Under the pieces are notes generated by a model that worked only from the letters and a program-made list of their open reading frames with translations, was not told where the DNA came from and made no database searches. Positions 1-5,444 of a DNA stretch of 9,672 nt are shown here, piece by piece. This DNA comes from an uncultured Actinomycetes bacterium (GTDB lineage Bacteria > Actinomycetota > Actinomycetes > Nanopelagicales > Nanopelagicaceae), in the NCBI GenBank assembly GCA_903918325.1, contig CAIXDY010000092.1, positions 1 through 9,672 of the forward strand, written 5' to 3'. A program made the position numbers and the translations under genes. How positions within the stretch are numbered: position 1 is the first letter of the stretch; each line of letters begins with the position of its first letter.

Positions 1-387
1 ATTTCATCGGTAGTAAAAGTGAGCGATGACGATATTAAGAGGCTGAACCCCGAAGAATCTTAGGATGTAGTTGCCCATCGCGGGATTGCGGCCGGTGATA
101 ATTGAGTAGTTATTACGCGGGGAGCTCACGGACTTATAGGTTTTACTTCCAATGGCATGGAAGAAGTCGATGGCGTTAAAGTTGATGTTGTAGACACCGT
201 GGGTGCTGGCGACACGGTGGGCGCAATTGTTGTTGAAGGAATCATTAAACATTCAGTACATGGCTTAGAAGGTCATGTACTGAATGCGGTGTTGCATAAG
301 GCAGCAATTGCTGCAGCAATCACTTGTTCACGTGCTGGCGCTGTGCCTCCACGCACGCACGAATTAATAGAAGCGATGGATACCTAA
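1..387 (+). pseudogene. PfkB-family carbohydrate kinase (fructokinase-like), C-terminal part, interrupted by two stops
   Basis: Frame 1 reads as the C-terminal half of a ribokinase/fructokinase-type sugar kinase, which phosphorylates a sugar with ATP in the cytoplasm. Visible landmarks are VVKVSDDDI near the window edge, VVITRGAHG (about 106-132), the anion-hole and catalytic-base motif VDTVGAGDTVGA (about 193-228) and the family-typical tail ITCSRAGAVPP before the stop TAA at 385-387. The frame is broken by TAG at 61-63 and TGA at 103-105, although homology-like sequence continues through both. Between the stops, a position where relatives often carry Trp reads Gly (GGG, 82-84), so several substitutions may be clustered. 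Either this is a decaying gene or the sequence is poor here. The 5' part lies outside the window. The catalytic Asp survives, and an internal ATG at 157 would give only 76 residues, too short for activity. The kinase next to a sugar epimerase suggests a carbohydrate-use operon. Confidence 0.75.
250..286. repeat. Perfect 13-bp inverted repeat inside the kinase frame
   Basis: The left arm CATTCAGTACATG (250-262) and the right arm CATGTACTGAATG (274-286) are exact reverse complements around an 11-nt spacer. In RNA the stem could extend inward by G-U, C-G and U-G pairs, leaving a loop of about 5 nt. No T-tract follows, so it is not a standard terminator. It lies in codons of the damaged kinase, about 100 nt upstream of the epimerase start. 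Confidence 0.8.
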
Positions 388-1154
388 TGCAATTTATCGA
401 TGATGCCGAATTTCAGATTGCAATCGATGACGACAACGGTGCGCGCATTACGTCACTGAAATGGCGTGACAATGAATTTGCCGTTCCTTTTCGCGGACAA
501 GTACATACTTCGGGTTGGTATGCCATGGCGCCGTGGGCTGGGCGAATTAATGAAGGTTTAATTAAAGATGCATCGGGGCAAGAGTTTCAATTGCCGGCGA
601 CGATTGATCCACCGCATGCGCTACATGGTTTTGGTCTCATTAGTTCGTGGCAAGAAATCGGTCCAGGCCGCTCCCTTCTGCATTTACCTGCGCCTTATAA
701 CGGTGCAACCGTTGAACAATCTATTGAAGTTTTAGATGATGCAATTCGTTGGTCACTGGAGTACGAACCTAATGGGTGCGAATTACCAGCGTGGATGGGT
801 TTTCATCCATGGTTTGCGCGCGATTTAGATCGCGGAGGCAGCGCTGAAATTGAATTTGCCGCAACTGAAATGTTAATTCGCGGCAGCGATGGAATTCCCA
901 CTGGAGAACGAAGTGCACCAACGCCGCAACCATGGGATGACGCATTTACGGGCATTAAAGGCACGCCTGCAGTTGTTTGGGAAGATGTTGCACGCATTTC
1001 AATTGAATGCGATGCACCGTGGTGGGTTGTTTATACCGAAGACTCTGAAGGTGTTTGTTTAGAGCCACAAACTGCGCCCCCTGATGCGCAGAACTTGGGC
1101 ATTAGTGGTGAGAACTACATTGAAGCTCTGTTTGTTTTCGAATCACTTGAATAG
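387..1154 (+). CDS. Aldose 1-epimerase (GalM-like) family protein
   Basis: This 255-residue protein belongs to the aldose 1-epimerase (mutarotase) superfamily, which interconverts alpha and beta anomers of free sugars or sugar phosphates in the cytoplasm. It has the expected landmarks: the substrate-loop APWAGRI, a HALHGFG motif with His77 and His80, a second histidine in GFHPWF (His140, the probable catalytic acid), and the late VCLEPQTAPPDA segment whose Glu226 fits the catalytic base. It is somewhat shorter than classical GalM (about 300-350 residues), like many actinobacterial members. ATG 387 is chosen because it sits in TAATG, overlapping the kinase stop by one base. The in-frame ATG at 324 would overlap the kinase by over 60 nt and add residues that do not look like the family. 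Family is secure; the sugar substrate is not readable. Confidence 0.88.
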   Translation: MQFIDDAEFQIAIDDDNGARITSLKWRDNEFAVPFRGQVHTSGWYAMAPWAGRINEGLIKDASGQEFQLPATIDPPHALHGFGLISSWQEIGPGRSLLHLPAPYNGATVEQSIEVLDDAIRWSLEYEPNGCELPAWMGFHPWFARDLDRGGSAEIEFAATEMLIRGSDGIPTGERSAPTPQPWDDAFTGIKGTPAVVWEDVARISIECDAPWWVVYTEDSEGVCLEPQTAPPDAQNLGISGENYIEALFVFESLE

Positions 1155-1157
1155 ACT
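1152..1157 (+). promoter_or_regulatory. Putative leaderless -10 element TAGACT for the aminotransferase
   Basis: TAGACT matches the actinobacterial -10 pattern TANNNT and ends 6 nt before ATG 1164, which would place the transcript start at or next to the start codon. Its first three bases are the TAG stop codon of the epimerase gene. No Shine-Dalgarno sequence precedes ATG 1164. No clear -35 element was seen. Confidence 0.55.
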
Positions 1158-1163
1158 GTTTAC

Positions 1164-2513
1164 ATGATTAATCGCAAGCATTTAACGGAGCTTCGTAAAA
1201 AAGAAGATGAACGATTTTTGCTTATGCATCCAACTTCCGGTGAATTATTTAAAGCCGGCCAAGCCCACATGCCCGGTGGCGTTCCCATGTCGTGGATGGC
1301 AAAGTGGCCAGGTGCTTATCCAGTTTTTGTTAAAGAAGCTAAAGGTGCGCGATTTAGCGACGTGGACGGCAATACATATATTGATTTTTGTTTAGGCGAT
1401 ACCGGTTCCATGACGGGGCACTCACCAGATGCAACCGTTGCCGCAATTCGCGAACAAGTAGGTAAAGGTATTACTGCAATGTTGCCAACGGCCGATGCGG
1501 CGATAGTTTCAGCGGAACTTTCTCGCCGTTTTGGTTTACCACTGTGGCAATTTACGGTTTCAGCTACTGATGCTAACCGCCACGTGATTCGCTATAGCCG
1601 CTTGATAACTGGGCGATCAAAAATCGTTGTAATTGATCGTTGCTACCACGGTTCCGTTGATGAAACTTTTGCAACCCTTGATAAAGATGGCAACACCGTA
1701 GCCCGAGAAGGAAATATCGGTGCACCTGTTGCACTCGATCAAACTACGCGCGTTGTGGAATTTAATGATATTGCCGGAATGGAAAAAGCTTTAGCTAACG
1801 GTGATGTCGCCGCGATTTTAATGGAACCCGCAATGACAAATGTGGGAATTGTTTTGCCACAGGCGGGCTACTTAGAAGCGGTACAGGAATTAGCTAAGAA
1901 ATACGGCGTTATTTTGATCATCGATGAGACCCACACAATTTCTGTAGGCCCCGGTGGAATGACGGCTGATCGCGGCTTAAAGCCTGATTTTCTAACTATT
2001 GGTAAAGCAATTGCGGGCGGAATTCCAACGGGAACTTTTGGAATGACCCACCATATTGCCGATGAAATCAAACGCTTAGTCGAGTTAGAGATTATCGATA
2101 CCGGTGGCATCGGTGGAACTTTAGCTGGTAATGCCCTTTCACTTGCTTCCATGCGCGCAACTTTGACTCAAGTTTTAACGCAAGAAAACTTTAATCACAT
2201 GATTGATTTAGGTACACGGTGGTCAGATGGCGTAGATGGCGCAATTAAAGAGTTTGATTTGCCGTGGACCTGTAATCGTTTAGGTGCCCGCGGTGAATAT
2301 ATGTTTGGTAAAACTGCGCCAATTACTGGGGCAGATGCTAATAACGCCGGTGACTTTGAATTAGAGCAGTACATACATCTGCGTATGTTAAATGACGGTT
2401 TCTTAATTACGCCTTTCCACAATATGGCGCTGATGTGTCCAGATACAACTGCGGCCGATGTCGATGCGCATACAAAAGCTTTCCGGGCTATGTGCGCCGA
2501 ACTTGTGCAGTGA
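1164..2513 (+). CDS. PLP-dependent class-III aminotransferase (glutamate-1-semialdehyde aminomutase-like)
   Basis: This 449-residue protein is a fold-type I, class-III aminotransferase. It starts like the glutamate-1-semialdehyde 2,1-aminomutase subgroup, with HMPGGVPMSW and DVDGNTYIDFCLGDTGSMTGH. Further landmarks are the cofactor-phosphate region VSATDANRHVIRYSR, RCYHGSVDE, ILMEP, the cofactor-ring Asp254 in IIDETHT, and the Schiff-base Lys281 in LTIGKAIAGGIP. Length and motif order are normal and the protein looks intact. It is probably not the heme-pathway HemL, because HemL normally carries SGTEA where this protein has SATDA. The amino donor and acceptor cannot be read from sequence. ATG 1164 lies 9 nt after the epimerase stop and is preceded by TAGACT at leaderless spacing. 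A class-V PLP enzyme follows 13 nt downstream, so they may act in one amino-acid or amino-sugar route (inference). Confidence 0.88.
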   Translation: MINRKHLTELRKKEDERFLLMHPTSGELFKAGQAHMPGGVPMSWMAKWPGAYPVFVKEAKGARFSDVDGNTYIDFCLGDTGSMTGHSPDATVAAIREQVGKGITAMLPTADAAIVSAELSRRFGLPLWQFTVSATDANRHVIRYSRLITGRSKIVVIDRCYHGSVDETFATLDKDGNTVAREGNIGAPVALDQTTRVVEFNDIAGMEKALANGDVAAILMEPAMTNVGIVLPQAGYLEAVQELAKKYGVILIIDETHTISVGPGGMTADRGLKPDFLTIGKAIAGGIPTGTFGMTHHIADEIKRLVELEIIDTGGIGGTLAGNALSLASMRATLTQVLTQENFNHMIDLGTRWSDGVDGAIKEFDLPWTCNRLGARGEYMFGKTAPITGADANNAGDFELEQYIHLRMLNDGFLITPFHNMALMCPDTTAADVDAHTKAFRAMCAELVQ

Positions 2514-2519
2514 TACCCT
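2514..2519 (+). promoter_or_regulatory. Putative leaderless -10 element TACCCT for the class-V PLP protein
   Basis: TACCCT directly follows the TGA stop (2511-2513) of the aminotransferase and ends 7 nt before ATG 2527. The same hexamer stands upstream of mshA with a 6-nt gap. No Shine-Dalgarno site lies in the 13-nt gap, which favours a leaderless start at 2527. No convincing -35 was seen. Confidence 0.5.
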
Positions 2520-2526
2520 GCTCGGC

Positions 2527-3729
2527 ATGACCTACGACGTTAATAAAATTCGCGCCCACTTTCCTGCTCTCAATACCGGCCTTGCATACTTTGATGGCCC
2601 TGGTGGTAGCCAAGTTCCAGATGTCGTAGGCGCAGCGATAGCGGCAGCAATAACTAGACCAATTTCAAATCGCAACGTTAATACTGAATCTGAAAAAAAT
2701 GCTGAAGAGTTAGTACTGGGCTTTAGAAAAGCCGTTGCCGATTTAATTGATGTTGATCCCCGCGGCGTTGTTTATGGCCGTTCTTGGACCCAACTTTCTT
2801 ATGATTTCTCACGTGCGCTAGCTAAAAACTGGGGACCGGGCGATGAAATAGTTGTGAGCCGTTTAGATCACGATTCAAATGTTCGCCCATGGATTCAAGC
2901 TGCCGAAGCCGTTGGTGCAACGGTGCGTTGGGCCGAATTCGATGTTGCAACCTCTGAATTAACCGTTGCCGCAGTTGAAGCGGTTTTATCGCCAAAGACA
3001 AAGTTAGTTGCACTCACCGGTGCGGGAAATACCATTGGTACTCGCCCAGATTTGAAAGCAATTGGCGCAGCCGTGCACAAAGTTGGCGCATTATTTTATG
3101 TCGATGGTGTGCATTTAACTCCGCACTCAGCAATTAGCGTAAAAGAGATCGGCGCCGATTTCTTTGGTTTCTCTTTCTATAAATTAATGGGCCCACATTG
3201 CTCAGCTCTGGCTGCTTCCCCTGCATTGCTAGAAACTTTAAATAATGACAAGTTATTGCCAGCTACTAACGTTGTGCCCGAGCGCTTTGAATTTGGAACA
3301 TTGCCGTATGAATTAATGGCTGGATGCATCGCTGCCGTTGATTTCATTGCTGACATGGCGCCAGGAAATGCAACAACACGGCGCGAGAAAATTGTTAATT
3401 CAATGAATGCGCTAGAAAAATATGAAGATGGCTTATTTGAATATCTAGAGAGTCAAATAAAAGCGCTGCCAGGTGTCACTACCTATGGTCATGCCAAGCA
3501 CCGCACCCCAACAATGTATTTTTCTTTTGCTGGCCATGACAGTGTTGGAATTTATAAGGCGATGGCGGAAAAGAAAGTGACAATCGGGGCATCCAATTTC
3601 TACGCCCTTGAAGTCTCCCGCAAGCTGGGTCTGGGCGATGCCGGGGCGCTGCGTGCGGGTCTGGCGCCATATTCCACCAAGGAAGACGTGGATCGGCTCA
3701 TTGCAGGCTTAAAAGAGCTCATTGCCTAA
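2527..3729 (+). CDS. Class-V PLP enzyme, cysteine-desulfurase-like protein (VC1184-type)
   Basis: This 400-residue protein resembles the cysteine-desulfurase-like family (TIGR01976 type) of fold-type I PLP enzymes. It begins with IRAHFPALNTGLAYFDGPGGSQVP, has the cofactor Asp193 and His196 in YVDGVH, and Lys219 in FSFYKLMGPH as the likely Schiff-base lysine. It ends with the usual RAGLAPYSTKEDVDRL. True IscS/SufS enzymes carry a persulfide cysteine in a loop before the C-terminus. The matching stretch here, around TIGASNFYALEVSRKLGLG, has none, and the remaining cysteines lie elsewhere (for example GPHC). Sulfur mobilisation should therefore not be assumed; a lyase or aminotransferase role is possible. 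ATG 2527 is preferred over the in-frame ATG at 2458, which would overlap the previous gene by 56 nt and add a non-homologous leader. No suf or isc genes are nearby. Confidence 0.85.
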   Translation: MTYDVNKIRAHFPALNTGLAYFDGPGGSQVPDVVGAAIAAAITRPISNRNVNTESEKNAEELVLGFRKAVADLIDVDPRGVVYGRSWTQLSYDFSRALAKNWGPGDEIVVSRLDHDSNVRPWIQAAEAVGATVRWAEFDVATSELTVAAVEAVLSPKTKLVALTGAGNTIGTRPDLKAIGAAVHKVGALFYVDGVHLTPHSAISVKEIGADFFGFSFYKLMGPHCSALAASPALLETLNNDKLLPATNVVPERFEFGTLPYELMAGCIAAVDFIADMAPGNATTRREKIVNSMNALEKYEDGLFEYLESQIKALPGVTTYGHAKHRTPTMYFSFAGHDSVGIYKAMAEKKVTIGASNFYALEVSRKLGLGDAGALRAGLAPYSTKEDVDRLIAGLKELIA

Positions 3730-3757
3730 ATAATTCACACAGTTCTCACATAAAAAC

Positions 3758-3773
3758 TTGTGGACGGCCACAA
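3758..3773. repeat. Short inverted repeat TTGTGG-N4-CCACAA
   Basis: Two perfect 6-bp arms surround a 4-nt spacer in the 102-nt gap between the class-V PLP gene and the secreted-protein gene. A further TTGTGGA copy occurs at 3808-3814. No T-run follows directly, so it is a weak terminator candidate; an operator or leader hairpin for the downstream gene is equally possible. I see no convincing promoter in this gap, although TATTTT at 3784-3789 could act as a -10. Confidence 0.4.
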
Positions 3774-3820
3774 CTGCGGGCTCTATTTTTCTCGTATCCG
3801 CAAGAGGTTGTGGAAGATTC

Positions 3821-3826
3821 GAGGGG
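3821..3826 (+). promoter_or_regulatory. Shine-Dalgarno site GAGGGG for the secreted protein
   Basis: GAGGGG ends 5 nt before ATG 3832. It fixes this start against the upstream in-frame ATG at 3760, which lacks such a site and would place residues ahead of an otherwise clean signal peptide. It also shows that this transcript has a 5' leader, unlike most other first genes in the window. Confidence 0.7.
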
Positions 3827-3831
3827 ATTTC

Positions 3832-4197
3832 ATGACAACATTAAAGCGAAGCATTGCAGCGATAACTGCTGCAGGCCTATTTGCACTTGTGGGTGTAACT
3901 GGGGCGAATGCAGCCGATCCAACAACACCAGTTGTTAAAAAGGTTGCATTAACACCAGAACAAAAAGCAGCGTTTCAAGCAGCACGAGCTGCTTTCCAAA
4001 GTGCACATGCAGCACGAGTAGCAGCAGTAGCTGCCGCTAAGCCAGCAATTGCATCAGCGAAAGCAACTTTGGATGCCGCGCTTGCATCAGCAACAACACC
4101 TGAAGCTAAGAAAGCTGCACGTGCAGCATTTAAAGCCGCAGTTGGTGCTGTGCGAGGAAGCATTCCTGCTAAGCCGACTAAACCTGTTCGACCTTAA
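3832..4197 (+). CDS. Small secreted Ala/Lys-rich helical protein of unknown function
   Basis: This 121-residue protein starts with a typical Sec signal peptide: a basic n-region MTTLKR, a hydrophobic core at about residues 7-24, and a predicted signal peptidase I cut after ANA (residue 27). The mature part, about 94 residues, is mostly Ala with Lys and Arg. It contains two copies of AARAAF and ends in a Pro/Lys tail, IPAKPTKPVRP. It has no Cys and no lipobox, so it should be released or held at the cell surface by charge. Long alpha helices are likely. I do not recognise a family, and the low-complexity composition makes homology unreliable. The gene stands alone between a 102-nt leader region with a Shine-Dalgarno site and a strong terminator, so it is probably its own transcription unit. 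A structural, periplasmic or polyanion-binding role is only a guess from composition. Confidence 0.75.
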   Translation: MTTLKRSIAAITAAGLFALVGVTGANAADPTTPVVKKVALTPEQKAAFQAARAAFQSAHAARVAAVAAAKPAIASAKATLDAALASATTPEAKKAARAAFKAAVGAVRGSIPAKPTKPVRP

Positions 4198-4212
4198 CGG
4201 GGCGGGAAAAAG

Positions 4213-4239
4213 AGGAGCCAGTTCCCCTGGCTCCTTTTT
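4213..4239. terminator. Bidirectional intrinsic terminator between convergent genes
   Basis: AGGAGCCAG (4213-4221) and CTGGCTCCT (4227-4235) form a perfect 9-bp GC-rich stem with the 5-nt loop TTCCC. TTTTT (4235-4239) follows on the plus strand. An A-run at 4207-4211 supplies the matching U-tract on the minus strand. It lies 15 nt after the secreted-protein stop and just beyond the mshD-like stop, so it can end both converging transcripts. Confidence 0.9.
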
Positions 4240-4246
4240 CTTTGCC

Positions 4247-4723
4247 TCAATTAAATCCTAAGGATTGATAGAGCTTTAAACCTTTTTCATTATCGGCATC
4301 GACATACAACATTGCATGTTTTAAACCCTTTGCAACAAAGTAATTAATGGCTTCAACCGATAGCGCACGTGCAATTCCGCGGCCATGATGCTCTGGCGCA
4401 GTACCAACTACATACAATTCGCCAACGGGATCTTGATTCACTAAATCTTGATGAATCTTGGTCCACACAAAACCTTCGATGAGACCGGCTTCGGTAGCTA
4501 AGAAAAAGCCTTTGGGATCAAACCAGGGTTCAGCAATTCGATTAACTAAATCATCCATCGCCCAATTACCTTGGTCGGGATGGTTAGCAAAGATGGAGTT
4601 GTTTAAATTCAGCCATTGTTGTTTATGAATGGCAACATCAAAGTTTTCGATCGTGTAAGCATGATCGGCTTGAGGCAGAGAATCTGCGTTTAAATCGCGG
4701 TGTAGCTTGAGAATATGACGCAT
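4247..4723 (-). CDS. mshD: Single-domain MshD-like mycothiol acetyltransferase (GNAT)
   Basis: MshD acetylates the cysteine amine of Cys-GlcN-Ins with acetyl-CoA, the last step of mycothiol synthesis. The 158 residues match the catalytic C-terminal GNAT domain: LNNSIFANHPDQGNW, AEPWFDPKGF, GFVWTKIH, the acetyl-CoA-binding strand and loop GELYVVGTAPEHHGRGIA, and MLYVDADN..GLKLYQSLGF. Classical MshD (about 315 residues in M. tuberculosis, from memory) has an extra N-terminal GNAT domain, which is absent here. The start MRHILKLHRDL resembles the last strand of that missing domain plus the linker. The protein stops directly after LGFN, where relatives run on for about 15-20 residues. The gene follows glnR by 3 nt, the same glnR-mshD order as Rv0818-Rv0819 in M. 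tuberculosis, and mshA lies in this window. A different GNAT substrate cannot be excluded. Confidence 0.8.
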   Translation of the reverse strand: MRHILKLHRDLNADSLPQADHAYTIENFDVAIHKQQWLNLNNSIFANHPDQGNWAMDDLVNRIAEPWFDPKGFFLATEAGLIEGFVWTKIHQDLVNQDPVGELYVVGTAPEHHGRGIARALSVEAINYFVAKGLKHAMLYVDADNEKGLKLYQSLGFN

Positions 4724-4726
4724 GGG

Positions 4727-5407
4727 TTATGCATCGACAGTGAAGCGATATCCCACATTTCTTACGGTGCCGATGATCGCTTCAAACTCTGGACCTAATT
4801 TAGAGCGCAAGCGGCGGATATGAACATCCACGGTGCGCGTTCCACCGAAGTAGTCATAGCCCCAAATTTCTTGCAGCAACTGTGCGCGAGTAAAAACACG
4901 GCCTGGGTGCTGAGCTAAATACTTCAATAATTCAAACTCTTTGAAAGTTAAATCGAGAACTTCACCTTTAAGGCGGGCGGTGTAAGTGGCTTCATCAATT
5001 GAAACGTCACCACTGCGAATTTCTCCACCGTGCGGATCGCTTTCAAGTGCTGCCGCAGCTTGCTTACCTAAAGCAATTCGAATACGCGCATCAACTTCGG
5101 CAGGTCCTGCGGTATCTAACATGACATCGCTGATTCCCCAGTCGGCATTAAATGCAGACAAACCACCTTCAGTGGTGATTGCAATAATCGGGCAACCAAT
5201 TCCAGTTGTAGTAATTAATTTAGTTAACGATTTTGCTGAAGGTAATTCGCGGCGCGCATCGATTAATAAAACATCAACATCGGGTGCATCAACTAGAACA
5301 GATGCTTCGGCCGGCAAAATACGAACCTGATGCTGAAGCAAACCAAGTGCAGGTAAAACTTCAGCGCTAGCTCCAAGAGTGTTCGTGAGTAAAAGAACCT
5401 TGGCCAT
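4727..5407 (-). CDS. glnR: GlnR, OmpR-type orphan nitrogen response regulator
   Basis: This 226-residue protein is a near-textbook GlnR, the DNA-binding regulator of ammonium assimilation and nitrogen transport genes in actinobacteria. The N-terminal receiver-like domain (about 1-115) reads LLLTNTLGASAEVLPALGLL and DVLLIDARREL with Asp50, followed by TEGGLSAFNADWGI and LDTAGPAEVDARIRIALG. It lacks the acidic pair after the first strand and the KP motif of phosphorylated receivers, as known for GlnR, so phosphorylation control is unlikely. The winged-helix domain (about 130-224) carries LTFKEFELLKYLAQHPGRVF, a recognition region TRTVDVHIRRLRSKLG and GTVRNVGYRF. No histidine kinase is adjacent. 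ATG 5407 is the only sensible start, with a minus-strand TATCCT 6 nt before it. It probably forms an operon with mshD and diverges from the Fur-family gene. Confidence 0.93.
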   Translation of the reverse strand: MAKVLLLTNTLGASAEVLPALGLLQHQVRILPAEASVLVDAPDVDVLLIDARRELPSAKSLTKLITTTGIGCPIIAITTEGGLSAFNADWGISDVMLDTAGPAEVDARIRIALGKQAAAALESDPHGGEIRSGDVSIDEATYTARLKGEVLDLTFKEFELLKYLAQHPGRVFTRAQLLQEIWGYDYFGGTRTVDVHIRRLRSKLGPEFEAIIGTVRNVGYRFTVDA

Positions 5408-5413
5408 TGGCAG

Positions 5414-5419
5414 AGGATA
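5414..5419 (-). promoter_or_regulatory. Putative leaderless -10 element TATCCT of glnR
   Basis: Read on the minus strand, TATCCT ends 6 nt before the glnR ATG (5407-5405). The six leader bases CTGCCA contain no Shine-Dalgarno sequence, so the glnR mRNA probably starts at the AUG itself. Confidence 0.6.
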
Positions 5420-5425
5420 CCTCAG

Positions 5426-5442
5426 GGCAAGGTAGGCTTGCC
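5426..5442. promoter_or_regulatory. Candidate operator GGCAAG-N5-CTTGCC over the Fur-gene -10
   Basis: A perfect 6-bp palindrome with a 5-nt spacer lies exactly on the -10 element of the Fur-family gene (TAGGCT, 5433-5438) and in the upstream region of glnR. Its GCAA...TTGC core recalls Nur/Zur-type operators, which are palindromes of similar size. Binding here would block the Fur-family gene's own promoter, as expected for autorepression. No second copy was identified in the window. Confidence 0.5.
5433..5438 (+). promoter_or_regulatory. Putative leaderless -10 element TAGGCT of the Fur-family gene
   Basis: TAGGCT ends 6 nt before ATG 5445, and the leader TGCCAA has no ribosome binding site. 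It lies back-to-back with the glnR -10 (13 bp apart), so the two RNA polymerases would compete for this stretch. Confidence 0.6.
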
Positions 5443-5444
5443 AA

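Noticed and set aside
61..105. Readthrough or recoding (selenocysteine at TGA, pyrrolysine at TAG) in the kinase.
   Set aside because: Two different stops 42 bases apart, no recoding element identified, and no reason for such residues at these non-catalytic positions. Decay or sequence error is simpler.
324..386. Upstream start for the epimerase at ATG 324.
   Set aside because: It would overlap the kinase frame by 64 nt and add Cys/His/Arg-rich residues that are out-of-frame kinase sequence. ATG 387 in TAATG fits the family start.
2458..2526. Upstream start for the class-V PLP protein at ATG 2458.
   Set aside because: It would overlap the aminotransferase end by 56 nt; the family similarity begins right after ATG 2527.
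3758..3773. TTGTGG-N4-CCACAA as the terminator of the class-V PLP gene.
   Set aside because: The stem is only 6 bp and no T-tract follows directly; kept only as an inverted repeat of unknown role.
4049..4196. Alternative frames in the Ala-rich gene (plus 4049 and minus 3975-4163).
   Set aside because: Open only because of the biased GCA/GCT codons; the frame with signal peptide, SD and terminator is the convincing one.
4986..5330. 114-residue plus-strand open frame opposite glnR.
   Set aside because: It is antisense to a highly conserved GlnR sequence, shows low-complexity residues and has no start signal; a shadow frame.
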